From Plumapathes pennacea (lineage: Eukaryota; Cnidaria; Anthozoa; Antipatharia; Myriopathidae): a DNA stretch of 64,000 nt. Numbering within the stretch: the first letter of the stretch is position 1; every line of letters starts with the position of its first letter. The stretch covers positions 19,331,069-19,395,068 of the forward strand of contig OZ038463.1 in assembly GCA_964036295.1 (NCBI GenBank). The letters are read 5' to 3'. This document shows, piece after piece, positions 48,501 to 58,395 of the stretch. The notes beneath the pieces were generated by a model. The model worked only from the letters and a program-made list of their open reading frames with translations, had not been told where the DNA came from and did no database searches. The position numbers were made by a program, and so were the translations under genes.

Positions 48501-51500
48501 CATCACAAAATGGGCCTTACTATCGCAAAAGAGATTCGACACAAAGACGGAGAAGGAACATCTTATGGCAATCTTGGTTCTTGCTATTACTTTCTCGGCC
48601 AGTACGACAAGGCTATTGAGCATCACAAAATGCGCCTTACTGTCGCAAAAGAGATTGGAAACAAACACGGAGAAGGAAGAGCTTATGGCAATCTTGGTTT
48701 TTGCTATAAATCTCTCGGCCAGTACGACAAGGCTATTGAGTATTGCAAAATGCGCCTTACTATCGCAAAAGAGATTGGAGACAAAGACGGAGAAGGAACA
48801 TCTAATGGCAATCTTGGTTGTTGCTATTGCTCTCTCGGCCAGTACGACAAGGCTATTGAGCATCACAAAATGGGCCTTACTATCGCAAAAGAGATTGGAG
48901 ACAAACACCGAGAAGGAACAGCTTACGTCAATCTTGGTTTTTGCTACAAATCTCTCGGCCAATACGACAAGTCTATTGATTATCTGAAAATGAGTCTTAC
49001 TGTCGCAAAAGAGATTGGAGACAAAGACGGAGAAGGAACAGCTTACGGCAATCTTGGTTCTTGCTATTACTGCCTCGGCCAGTACGACAAGGCTATTGAG
49101 CATCACAAAATGGGTCTTACTATCGCAAAAGAGATTGGAGACAAAGACGGAGAAGGAACAGCTTATGGCAATCTTGGTTGTTGCTATTACTCTATCGGCC
49201 AGTACGACAAGGCTATTGAGTATCAGAAAATGGGCCTTACTATCGCAAAAGAGATTGGAGACAAACACCAAGAAGGAGCAGCTTATGGCAATCTTGGTTC
49301 TTGCTTTAAATCTCTCGGCCAGTACGACAAGGCTATTGATTATCAGAAATTGGGTCTTACTGTCGCAAAAGAGATTGGAGACAAAAACAGAGAAGGAACA
49401 GCTTACGGCAATCTTGGTTCTTGCTATTACTCTCTCGGCCAGTACGACAAGGCTATTGAGTATCAGAAAATGGGCCTGACTATTGCAAAAGAGATTGGAG
49501 ACAAAGACGGAGAAGGAACAGCTTATGGCAATCTTGGTTCTTGCTATAAATCTCTCAGTCAGTACGACAAGACTATTGAGTATCATAAAATGCGCCTTAG
49601 TATCGCAAAAGAGATTGTAGACAAAGACGGAGAAGGAACAGTTTATGGCAATCTTGGTTCTTGCTATAAATCTCTCAGCCAGTACGACAAGGCTATTGAG
49701 CATCACAAAATGGGCCTTACTGTCGCAAAAGAGATTGGAGACAAACACGGAGAAGGAACAGCTTACGGCAATCTTGGTTCTTGCTATAAATCTCTCGGCC
49801 AGTACGAGAAGGCTATTGAGTATCACAAAATGGGCCTTACTATCGCAAAAGAGATTGGAAACAAACACCGAGAAGGAAGAGCTTATGGCAATCTTGGTTC
49901 TTGCTATAAATCTCTCGGCCAGTACGACAAGGCTATTGAGTATTACAATATGGGCCTTACTATCGCAAAAGAGATTGGAGACAAAGACGGAGAAGGAACA
50001 GCTTATGGCAATCTTGGTTCTTGCTATGACTTTCTCGGCCAGTACGACAAGGCTATTGAGCATCACAAAATGGGCCTTACTATCGCAAAAGAGATTGGAG
50101 ACAAAGACGGAGAAGGAACAGCTTATGGCAATCTTGGTTGTTGCTATTACAATCTCGGCCAGTACGACAAGGCTATTGAGTATTACATTATGGGCCTTAC
50201 TATCGCAAAAGAGATTGGAGATGAAGACGGAGAAGGAACAGCTTATGGCAATCTTGGTTGTTGCTATGACTCTCTCGGCCAGTACGACAAGGCTATTGAG
50301 CATCACAAAATGCGCCTTACTATCGCAAAAGAGATTGGAGAGAAAGACGGAGAAGGAACAGCTTATTTCAATCTTGGTTGTTGCTATTACTCTCTCGGCC
50401 AGTACGACAAGGCTATTGAGTATTACAATATGGGCCTTACTATCGCAAAAGAGATTGGAGACAAACACGGAGAAGGAACATCTTATGGCAACCTTGGTTG
50501 TTGCTATTGCTCTCTCGGCCAGTACGACAAGTCTATTGAGCATCACAAAATGGGCCGTACTATCGCAAAAGAGATTGGAGAAAAAGACGAAGAAGGAAGA
50601 GCTTATGGCAAACTTGGTTGTTGCTATTACTTTCTCGGCCAGTACGACAAGGCTATTGAGCATCACAAAATGCGCCTTACTGTCGCAAAAGAGATTGGAG
50701 ACAAACACGGAGAAGGAACAGCTTACGGCAATCTTGGTTTTTGCTATAAATCTCTCGGCCAGAATGACAAGGCTATTGAGTATCACAAAATGCGCCTTAC
50801 TATCGCAAAAGAGATTGGAGACAAAGACGGAGAAGGAACAGTTTATGGCAATCTTGGTTGCTGCTATTGCTCTCTCAGCCAGTACGACAATGCTATTGAG
50901 CATCACAAAATGGGCCTTACTGTCGCAAAAGAGATTGGAGACAAACACGGAGAAGGAACAGCTTACGTCAATCTTGGTTCTTGCTATAAATATCTCGGTC
51001 AGTACGACAAGTCTATTGATTATCTGAAAATGGGTCTTACTGTCGCAAAAGAGATTGGAGACAAAAACGGAGAAGGAACAGCTTACGGCAATCTTGGTTC
51101 TTGCTATTACTGCATCGGCCAGTACGACAAGGCTATTGAGCATCACAAAATGGGCCTCACTATTGCAAAAGAGAGTGGAGACAAAGACGGAGAAGGAACA
51201 GCTTATGGCAATCTTGGTTGTTGCTATGACTCTATCGGCCAGTACGACAAGGCTATTGAGTATCAGAAAATGGGCCTTACTATCGCAAAAGAGATTGGAG
51301 ACAAACATCGAGAAGGAACAGCTTATGGCAATCTTGGTTCTTTCTATAAATCTCTCGGCCAGTACGACAAGGCTATTGATTATCAGAAAATGGGTCTTAC
51401 TATTGCAAAAGAGATTGGAGACAAAAACAGAGAAGGAACAGCTTACGGCACTCTTGGTTCTTGCTATTACTACCTCGGCCAGTACGAGAAGGCTATTGAG

Positions 51501-53765
51501 CATCACAAAATGGGCCTTACTATCGCAAAAGAGTGGGGGGACAAAGACGGAGAAGGAACAGCTTATGGCAATCTTGGTTGTTGCTATTACTCTCTCGGCC
51601 AGTACGACAAGGCTATTGAGTATTACAATATGGGCCTTACTATCGCAAAAGAGATTGGAAGCAAACACGGAGAAGGAGCAGCTTATGGCAATCTTGGTTG
51701 TTGCTATGACTCTCTCGGCCAGTACGACAAGGCTAATGAGCATCACAAAATGCGCCTTACTATCGCAAAAGAGATTGGAGACAAACACGGAGAAGGAACA
51801 GCTTACGGCAATCTTGGTTGTTGCTATGACTTTCTCGGCCAGTACGACAAGGCTATTGAGTATCACAAAATGTGCCTTACTATCACAAAAGAGATTGGAG
51901 ACAAAGGCGGAGAAGGAACATCTTATGGAAATCTTGGTTGTTGCTATTGCTCTCTCGGCCAGTACGAGAAGTCTGTTGAGCATCACAAATTGGGCCTTAC
52001 TATCGCAAAAGAGATTGGAGACAAAGACGGAGAAGGAACAGCTTATGGCAATCTTGGTTGTTGCTATTACTTTCTCGGCCAGTACGACAAGGCTATTGAG
52101 CATCACAAAATGCGCCTTACTGTCGCAAAAGAGATTGGAGACAAACACGGAGAAGGAACAGCTTACGGCAACTTTGGTAATATATATATCGCTCGCGGCC
52201 AGTATGGAGATGTTGAGAGCAATTTAAGAAATTGTATAAAGTGTTACCTTGAACTGCTTGAGAGTGTACCGAATTGGGATGAAAGTAAAGTTTCTTTTAT
52301 CGAGACGTTTGTGAACAGGTATAAAACTCTGATAATAACTTTTCTATATCAAGAGAAAAGAGAGAAAGCCCTTGTTGCTGCTGAAAATGGACGTTCAAGA
52401 GCTTTAGTTCACCTTTTGTCCACCCGCCCTGTTAAGTACGAATCCAGAGTTAAAAACCTTAACGAAATCTGTGAAGTGGTCAAAGCCCTGGAAAGGACAG
52501 TCCTATTCTTTGCGTTACTTAACGATGATATTTGCACTTGGGTCATACAGCCAAATGGAGATGTTTTGCTTCATCACAAAACTTGTACTGAAGATGTAGA
52601 CTCTCTTGTTAACAAGGCTATAAAGTCGATACAACCAAACGAGAATGACAGATGCGAAGATCGTTCTCTGTCGTTTCTTTACCCAAAAGAGTTGTCAAAT
52701 CCCACTAAGAAGAAATCAGAATCGATGCAAGCTCGTGCTACCATGCCTGTCGACTGGACTGTTCAACAATTAGTATCATCTCAGCCCAGGACCCCACAAC
52801 CCGTATCCACGCAAAATCAGGACGTAGGCATGACGACGGTATCCGTGCCTCTATGCAAATCTGAGTCCTCTAAAATTGCGGAGGATTTAGAAGCGAACAG
52901 TTTGCTAAAAGATCTTTACCGGATTCTTATAGAGCCTATTCGGCAATATGTGGTGGGGTCGCAGGTAGTTGTCGTCCCTGATGGACGACTCGCTCTTGTT
53001 CCATTTGCCGCCCTCATGGATGAGAACGGGCACTTCGTGGCAGAATCCTTACGAGTCAGACTAATTCCATCACTAACAACAGCAAAGATAATTAAAGAAC
53101 GCCCAGAAAAATCACCAGGCCGGTCTAAACCCTTGATAATGGGAGAGCCAGAAGTTGGCACAGTTAAGTACAAGGGGAAAGTTATTACTGCGCCAGGACT
53201 ACCATGCGCAGCGAAAGAAGTGGAATTAATCGGTAAAATTCTCCACGTTCAGCCCCTTGTGGGGAATAAGGCGACCAAAAGGAGGTTTCTACATAGAGTT
53301 GAAAGTGCCAGTTTGATTCATGTTGCAGCACACGGAAATAAAGATAGGGGAGAGATCTTGCTTGCCCGTCCTCCTGGAATGACTGGAATTCTCCAGGCTA
53401 CAAATCTCATGCTTCTCGTTTCCGATCTCGAACGTAAACGCATAAACGCAAAATTGGTTGTTCTTAGTTGCTGTCACAGCGGCTGTGGTGACGTCATGAA
53501 AGGAGAGGGTGTAGTCGGTATAGCTCGTGCGTTTCTCGGAGCTGGAGCTAGAGCGGTTCTTGCAACATTATGGGCGGTTGACGATAAGGCCACTTTGTGC
53601 TTCATGTTTCGTTTCTACGAGTACCTTAAAGATGGCGAAAGTGCAAACGAGGCACTCAATAAAGCCATGCAAGACGTGAGAGAACACAAGGGGTTCGAGC
53701 ATCCCCGCTACTGGGCTCCTTTCGTCCTCCTGGGTGAAGACGTGATTCCTTTTCCAAAGCCATGA
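45516..53765 (+). CDS. Giant TPR-CHAT protein (about 56 TPR units, caspase-like CHAT protease)
   Basis: Single open exon of 2749 residues. Residues 1 to about 2225 are about 56 tandem 40-residue TPR units (120 bp each, nearly identical at DNA level) of the type AYGNLGxCYxSLGQYDKAIE then KMGLTIAKEIGDKDGEGT. These resemble the 40-residue TPRs of GPSM2/LGN, which bind protein ligands. One unit (near 46825) lacks two codons. A linker (about 2226-2460) contains EKALVAAENGRSRAL, typical just before CHAT domains. Residues about 2460-2749 are the CHAT domain: VVVVPDGRLALVPFAAL, HVAAHG with likely catalytic His2606, LSCCHSGCG with likely catalytic Cys2653, then GARAVLATLWAVDD and YWAPFVLLGE. CHAT proteins are caspase-like peptidases; a role in cell death or immunity is inference. 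The ATG at 45516 is the first ATG after a strong acceptor (pyrimidines then TTTAG at 45463), has A at -3, and upstream in-frame stops occur at 45468 and 45471. The first TPR unit is clipped at its N-terminus. Confidence 0.93.
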   Translation: MRPTIAKKIEDKHGEGTAYGNLGSCYYSQGQYDKAIEYHKKRLTIAKEIGDKQGQGTAYGNLGCSYDSLGQYDKAIEYHKMGLTIAKEIGDEHREGTAYGNLGSCYKSLGQYDKSIDYLKMGLTVAKEIGDKTGEGTAYGNLGSCYYFLGQYDKAIEHNKMGLTIAKEIGDKDGEGTAYGNLGCCYESIGQYDKAIEYQKMGLTIAKEIGDKHREGTAYGILGSCYKSLGQYDKAIDYQKMGLTVAKEIGDKNREGTAYGNLGSCYYCLGQYDKAIEYHKMGLTIAKEIGDKDGEGTAYGNLGCCYYSLGQYDKAIEYQKMGLTIAKEIGDKHQEGAAYGNLGSCYKSLGQYDKAIDYQKLGLTVAKEIGDKNREGTAYGKLGSCYYSLGQYDKAIEYQKMGLTIAKEIGDKDGEGTAYGNLGSCYKSLSQYDKAIEKMGLTIAKEIGDKHQEGTAYGNLGSCYKSLGQYDKAIEHHKMGLTIAKEIGDKDGEGTAYGNLGCSYYSLGQYDKAIKYQKMGLTIAKEIGDKHREGTAYGNLGSCYKSLGQYHKAIDYQKMGLTVAKEIGDKNREGTTYGNLGSCYYYLGQYDKAIEYHKMGLTIAKEIGDKDGEGTAYGNLGCCYYSLGQYDKAIEYQKMGLTIAKEIGDKHQEGAAYGNLGSCYKSLGQYDKAIDYQKMGLTVAKEIGDKNREGTAYGNLGSCYYSLGQYDKAIEYQKMGLTIAKEIGDKGGEGTAYGNLGSCYKSLSQYDKAIEYQKMGLTIAKEIGDKHQEGTAYGNLGSCYKSLGQYDKAIEHHKMGLTIAKEIGDKDGEGSANGNLGCCYYSLGQYDKAIECQKMGLTIAKEIGDKHGEGTAYGNLGSCYKSLSQYDKAIEYQKMGLTIVKEIGNKHGEGTAYGNLGCCYYFLGQYDKAIEHHKMGLTIAKEIGDKHGEGTAYGNLGCCCYSLGQYDKAIEYYNMGLTIAKEIGDKDGEGISYANLGCCYDSLGQYDKSIEHHKMGLTIAKEIRHKDGEGTSYGNLGSCYYFLGQYDKAIEHHKMRLTVAKEIGNKHGEGRAYGNLGFCYKSLGQYDKAIEYCKMRLTIAKEIGDKDGEGTSNGNLGCCYCSLGQYDKAIEHHKMGLTIAKEIGDKHREGTAYVNLGFCYKSLGQYDKSIDYLKMSLTVAKEIGDKDGEGTAYGNLGSCYYCLGQYDKAIEHHKMGLTIAKEIGDKDGEGTAYGNLGCCYYSIGQYDKAIEYQKMGLTIAKEIGDKHQEGAAYGNLGSCFKSLGQYDKAIDYQKLGLTVAKEIGDKNREGTAYGNLGSCYYSLGQYDKAIEYQKMGLTIAKEIGDKDGEGTAYGNLGSCYKSLSQYDKTIEYHKMRLSIAKEIVDKDGEGTVYGNLGSCYKSLSQYDKAIEHHKMGLTVAKEIGDKHGEGTAYGNLGSCYKSLGQYEKAIEYHKMGLTIAKEIGNKHREGRAYGNLGSCYKSLGQYDKAIEYYNMGLTIAKEIGDKDGEGTAYGNLGSCYDFLGQYDKAIEHHKMGLTIAKEIGDKDGEGTAYGNLGCCYYNLGQYDKAIEYYIMGLTIAKEIGDEDGEGTAYGNLGCCYDSLGQYDKAIEHHKMRLTIAKEIGEKDGEGTAYFNLGCCYYSLGQYDKAIEYYNMGLTIAKEIGDKHGEGTSYGNLGCCYCSLGQYDKSIEHHKMGRTIAKEIGEKDEEGRAYGKLGCCYYFLGQYDKAIEHHKMRLTVAKEIGDKHGEGTAYGNLGFCYKSLGQNDKAIEYHKMRLTIAKEIGDKDGEGTVYGNLGCCYCSLSQYDNAIEHHKMGLTVAKEIGDKHGEGTAYVNLGSCYKYLGQYDKSIDYLKMGLTVAKEIGDKNGEGTAYGNLGSCYYCIGQYDKAIEHHKMGLTIAKESGDKDGEGTAYGNLGCCYDSIGQYDKAIEYQKMGLTIAKEIGDKHREGTAYGNLGSFYKSLGQYDKAIDYQKMGLTIAKEIGDKNREGTAYGTLGSCYYYLGQYEKAIEHHKMGLTIAKEWGDKDGEGTAYGNLGCCYYSLGQYDKAIEYYNMGLTIAKEIGSKHGEGAAYGNLGCCYDSLGQYDKANEHHKMRLTIAKEIGDKHGEGTAYGNLGCCYDFLGQYDKAIEYHKMCLTITKEIGDKGGEGTSYGNLGCCYCSLGQYEKSVEHHKLGLTIAKEIGDKDGEGTAYGNLGCCYYFLGQYDKAIEHHKMRLTVAKEIGDKHGEGTAYGNFGNIYIARGQYGDVESNLRNCIKCYLELLESVPNWDESKVSFIETFVNRYKTLIITFLYQEKREKALVAAENGRSRALVHLLSTRPVKYESRVKNLNEICEVVKALERTVLFFALLNDDICTWVIQPNGDVLLHHKTCTEDVDSLVNKAIKSIQPNENDRCEDRSLSFLYPKELSNPTKKKSESMQARATMPVDWTVQQLVSSQPRTPQPVSTQNQDVGMTTVSVPLCKSESSKIAEDLEANSLLKDLYRILIEPIRQYVVGSQVVVVPDGRLALVPFAALMDENGHFVAESLRVRLIPSLTTAKIIKERPEKSPGRSKPLIMGEPEVGTVKYKGKVITAPGLPCAAKEVELIGKILHVQPLVGNKATKRRFLHRVESASLIHVAAHGNKDRGEILLARPPGMTGILQATNLMLLVSDLERKRINAKLVVLSCCHSGCGDVMKGEGVVGIARAFLGAGARAVLATLWAVDDKATLCFMFRFYEYLKDGESANEALNKAMQDVREHKGFEHPRYWAPFVLLGEDVIPFPKP

Positions 53766-54400
53766 TGCAGTTTAAAATGCCCAGTAGTGACCCTATGAGC
53801 GCTAATCTGAGGGCTTGCTTTTCTTTTGTACGTGTGTTTCTGATCAAAAATTCGTAATTAAATCACCACAGAGGCAAAACATGGATCTCACAAGTAAAAC
53901 TCGCGATTTTGAAGACAGGGATGATGAAAATCGTCACTTGCGGGGCCATTTTTAGTGGAGGGTCTTCATCATTTATAATGGACAGAGCGTCAAGGTAAAA
54001 AAGAAGTCAAATTTCACAAGTACTCTTATATTCAATCTCTTTATGAGTCGAAAAGTGTAAAATAGGTCACTGTTCTTTAGAAACTTTTTATCCAGGAGAA
54101 CTACATTACTCAAAACTATATTATAAATTAGGTCCTGCATAATTACTTGTGAAGCACTTGTTTATAAAAAGGCAGGCCTATATCAGTTCAAGTTGTAAAG
54201 TAACAAGGTACAGACATAACAACCTTTTTACTCTTACTTTTCGTGGGAGGTGCATTCTCAGGAAGCTATAGTCTTCAAATCACGGCTTCATACTGTTAAA
54301 AGTTGTGAAGAGGTTTTCCGCTGTAAATTCGAGCAATGCACGCAAAAGGTCTGTGCAAAAAATAAAATACTATTTCTGTGATTTATGTCGATTTCCTAGT
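53766..54400 (+). other. Probable 3' UTR and downstream flank of TPR-CHAT gene
   Basis: Follows the TGA at 53763-53765. An AATAAA hexamer at 54361-54366 is the first clear polyadenylation signal seen. No ORF of note. Confidence 0.4.
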
Positions 54401-55117
54401 TTGACTATGTAAGATGATCTGATATGAGTAACATCGAAAATAGTCAAGATGCGTAAGGGAAGATTTGAGTACTCTTGGTTGCCTTCCTAGCTCAAAATGT
54501 ATAATAATATGTGCATTGCAAAATATAAGTTTGATAGGAATATTCGTCCTCCTGTTTCTTGGAGAGTTTAATGAAGTATTTTTCAGTGTTACAGAAAAAG
54601 ACGCTTGGCATCAAGATCTTCAAGGAAGTGGCGAAAAAGTCTCAGTCAGTTACAAACACATTGTGTTGGTACAAGAATTGTTTCGTTTTACCGTGGCAAT
54701 TACTCGAGTTTACAGCGGAAACCCTCTTAAGTAAAATTTTAATGCATGTTTTTGGTGTAGTGAATATTGATTTATTTAGGGTAACGTATTTCATAAAGAG
54801 AGTATCTCTAGTCATAGTGTAATCAAACCTGAGTATCAGGCTAATTTTTCCCCGGCCTAAGAGGCTAGAGAGAGAGAGAGGAGAGAAATAAAAATTACGC
54901 CTAACACAAACCCACTGAATGACCTGTGTTGAACGTCCAGATTCTGGACGTTGCCCTGACTCGGGACGTGCAGACGCTGATTTGTTAGCCTGCACACATG
55001 CTCTCTGCTTCGATTTTCGGTCTCTCCGCTTCAGTTTTTTGTCCGCTCAAATATTTTGTTTCTAAACCTCAAAGAAAGCCAAAATCTTTCCAAAAATCAA
55101 AGCAAAATCTTTAAGCT

Positions 55118-55530
55118 TTTGCCTCACTAGTTTCTGCAGCGCTCAAATACTGTCTATTTCAAGCGCCTTGTCAATGGTTAGTTGTCAGTTTCTGCCTGAC
55201 TGCGTACCTCTTCGGTGGTGCAACGCTCGACTGCGTCGCGTTGATGACGATGACAGCCATAGGAGTAGACCGGTTCATCGCGTTCTATTTTCATCGCCGC
55301 TACCGTGACATCGTGTCCGCAAATCGAGTTTCCGTGACCATCGCTGTTATCTGGTCTTCTCTGCTGTTTTCACGGCGGTGTATCACCCCACGATTTATGG
55401 GGCCCTTGTGTTCATCGTCATGTTTTTTAGCGTGTTGGTCACGACAGTTTTGTATATCAAAATATATCGCGGACTATGACAACACGGTAGTAGGTACACA
55501 GTGAAGAAACGAGCCCGTTGGCATACCCTT
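55118..55530 (+). pseudogene. Rhodopsin-like GPCR fragment, frameshifted
   Basis: Covers roughly TM3 to TM5 of a class A G-protein-coupled receptor. The first frame reads SFCLTAYLFGGATLDCVALM and then MTAIGVDRFIAFYFHRRYRD, with a DRF variant of the DRY box at the end of TM3. It continues through VSANRVSVTIAVIW into TM4. Near 55363 the frame changes: TM4-TM5 resumes as AVFTAVYHPTIYGALVFIVM and VLVTTVLYIKIYRGL, then a TGA. No N-terminus, TM1, TM6 or TM7 is recognisable. Likely a decayed retrocopy or gene relic; many cnidarian receptors of this class are intronless and numerous. Confidence 0.65.
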
Positions 55531-55864
55531 TAGTAAGAATAAAGATAGAGGAGACAGACATGAACTCCTCCAGTTCCAATATAGAATTTATGTTACAGTT
55601 TATGTGTTCCTTCCGTTGGCACATCCTTTAGTATTTACTTGTTGTTGCTGTGCGTGTCAATCGTTTTAATTGTGAGAAACTCATAGTTGTTACCGGGAGT
55701 GATGCTCAAGAAGTGGCGAACCTTTGGTGTGTGCAGTTTTTCGATTTACACGAAAATTAATCTCGGACAGGTGAATGAGATCGTCAGAATAAGTACAATT
55801 AAAAGTAAATATAACGTGGATAGTTATGTGTAACTTCTTTAGAGGGTCCCCCGATTTATGATTT

Positions 55865-55966
55865 GCAGTCCCCAGGTTGACAGGTTCCCGGTCCCCGGTT
55901 CCAGGTTTCCGGGTTCCTAGTTACCGGTTCCCGGTTCTGAGTTCTCGGGTTTCCGGTTCCCAGGTG
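55865..55966. repeat. GGTTCCCGGTTCC minisatellite
   Basis: Degenerate 7-8-bp units (GTTCCCG, GTTTCCGG) repeated about a dozen times, followed by a fragment of the GTGTCCGCCTTAGA family. Confidence 0.8.
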
Positions 55967-56149
55967 AGAGGTGTCCGCCTTAGACAGAGAGTTCATGTAG
56001 CCTGATGCCCGAACCTCAAAAGTGAAACTAGTGCTTAATAACAGTGTACAATTATCTAATCACATGACGGACCTGTTGCGTCTCTTTCAAATAGTCCTAA
56101 TGGAATTCAACACAGCTCTTATGCACTTTGAACGCTTGTGAATTTACCC

Positions 56150-56455
56150 TGGGGGTGGGGGTGGCTATGGACTTGAAGTCCCATGTAAGTACAAGCTTCA
56201 AGGCGTTCCAGAGGCCGTGGTGTGGATATCAAAGTGCATGGACAAAGAACAGAAAAAGAAACAGAAAAAATAATCTCTGAAATACGGTATACATTTTGGA
56301 GTCAGGTCTGAAATAGGTATACATTTTGAAGTCAGGTCTGAAGTAGAGTATAGAAAATCAGATATTTTGGTGTGAAATAGGGTAAGGGTTTTCAGGACCG
56401 GGCTGCACACTCCCACTCAAAATTATGATAAGTATCCCCACCCCTTCCCCCCGGG
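56150..56455. repeat. Poly-G/poly-C-bounded dispersed repeat, copy B
   Basis: Shares TCTGAAATAGGGTATA-type phrases and ACCGGGCTGCACACTCCCAC with copy A at 31319-31722. The ends are G-rich (GGGGGTGGGGGTGG) and C-rich. Confidence 0.7.
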
Positions 56456-57225
56456 GGAAGGGCTGTTCCTTGTGCAGTTGCATTGGACAAAATGGAGCAA
56501 GAAAACGAAAAAGAACGAGTATACTAGTGTGGCTTTTACAGTATGCTTATTAAAATGTCAACGTTTGGTCTCAGTGTTCTGTTCTGCGGGCAGCCCTGAA
56601 GCTTGAAGTTTTCAGTTTGGCGCACATACAAGACAATAGTCAGTTTAAGATTGCCGTATACTGCAGCCCGCAAACCGAAAAAAGTCACATGACCTAACTT
56701 ACACTCCCGTTTGATAAAGGTAGCAAATGCTGAAATAACAGGAGCTTATTGTATCGGTATTTGAATTACCTAAGGAATGCTTCCTGGTGTTGAAAACATA
56801 ACAGAAATACAACTTTGCGGGCTGCTGAATACAGCAATCTTAACTCTATTGTCTCTGCATCCAACACCGGGTGGAAATACCACGTGACCTCCAAGCTGCT
56901 AAGAAGCCAAATGGACAAACTTGATTAATCAAATGGCTTTAGAGCTTTCCCGCCTGCATTTTGCTCTCTATAATCCTTTAATCTTGTGCTCCAGCGTTCT
57001 CAGTTAGCATTCAGCAAGCTAATTCTTTGGCTAACTTGTTTACCAGAAAGATTTACTCCTGTTTTGGTTGGTGGGGTTTCCTTAAGTCCATGTATCAATC
57101 ATCGTACAGATCAGAGATTTTTAAGCCGGCTGAATTGTACAACACCGAACAATGATCATTAGTGTCAATAATGCAAATAGCTTTTAACACGAAAATATTT
57201 GTGTGGAGCTCGACCAGCCCTACGG

Positions 57226-57620
57226 TTAGGCCCCGTCCACACTAATCCGGCTAAATTTGAAAACGGATATTTATTTATCCGTTTTGGCCTCCCGTCCACA
57301 CTAAGACGCGTTTTCGGTGACCGGAAACGGATATTTTCGGAAACACTCTCCAGAGTGGATATTTTCGAAAACTCCGGTTTCGTGTTGTAGTGTGGGCGGC
57401 AAAAACGGAGCTTTTCGAAACGCGTGACGTCATGATGATCCTGTGATCTCTGTGTGTATTCTCAATCCGGGCATTTAGCATTTTCGGTTAGTCCAGCGTA
57501 TTAGTGTGGACAGCGAAAACGATTCGAAAACAGTAGCGTTCGAAACGATAGCGTTTCGATACGTTTTCGTGCGAAAACTCTGTTTTCAAATTTATCCGGA
57601 TTAGTGTGGACGGAGCCTTA
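57226..57620. repeat. MITE family 'GTCCACACTA', copy 3 (best TIRs)
   Basis: TTAGGCCCCGTCCACACTAA...CCGG at the left is mirrored by CCGGATTAGTGTGGACGGAG and CCTTA at the right. Internal CGAAAACG phrases occur in both orientations. Confidence 0.85.
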
Positions 57621-58097
57621 GTCAGCCTGGTTTCCTGTTGCGTGTGCACCGATCGGTCGGGCCAAGTAAGTGCCGGCCAACCGTCTAATCCAATATGAGT
57701 CATGTTCCCTGAGGTATTGTTTCTGATTGTGGTTGTAATAATTGTTATGGAGCATTATTTTGACTTCAGACTCCACGAGAAGTTTACGAGAGTTACTACT
57801 GCGCAAATCTCTGCTTCGTCAACACTTATTTCGAGGTGAGGATGACTTCACAACTTTGAAGCACTGAAAAAATCTTGTTTCAACTACTGCATGACTGTTA
57901 GAAAAAAACTGTTAAAGTTTTAGAAGTTTCTCAAGCGGGCGCGCGAGGCGTGTTCCCCCGTGAGGCTTCAGAACTTACATTACCTGTCAGCATGCTTTTC
58001 TACTTTATGACATAACGTCCACCTGAGTGACTTTGAACTCGAGAAAACAATAAAGTTCCTGATTTTGAAATACATAGTAATTGCCCGGTTGGAGTTG
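57621..58097. other. Intergenic, nothing recognised
   Basis: No ORF resembling a known protein and no clear repeat structure was seen between the GTCCACACTA MITE and the poly-G repeat. Confidence 0.5.
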
Positions 58098-58395
58098 AGG
58101 GGGGGGGGGGGGGGTTACTCCTCAAATTTTGGGTGAGAGCGTGCCGCCAGGGACTAAGAACCCTTAACCTATTTCAGACCAATATTTGCGACTTTCGACC
58201 TTTTTCAGACCAAAATTTGCAATTTTCGACCCTACTTCAGGCCAAAATGTGCAATTTTTGACCCTATTTCAGACCAAATATCAAAATTTTTGAGACTATT
58301 TCAGACTAAAGGCTCAAAATCAATACCTTGTTTCATACTAAAATGCTGAACTGCTCCCTTTGGGGCGGCACATACCTATGTGGCCCCCCCGGGGC
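58098..58395. repeat. Poly-G/poly-C-bounded dispersed repeat, copy C (inverted)
   Basis: G run at the left, then CCTATTTCAGACC-type phrases (reverse complement of those in copy A), then TTTGGGGCGGCACATACCTA and a C run. Confidence 0.7.

Noticed and set aside
47958..52148. 1396-codon antisense ORF across the TPR array
   Set aside because: Same cause as above; repetitive Phe/Ser/Val/Leu composition with no known domain.
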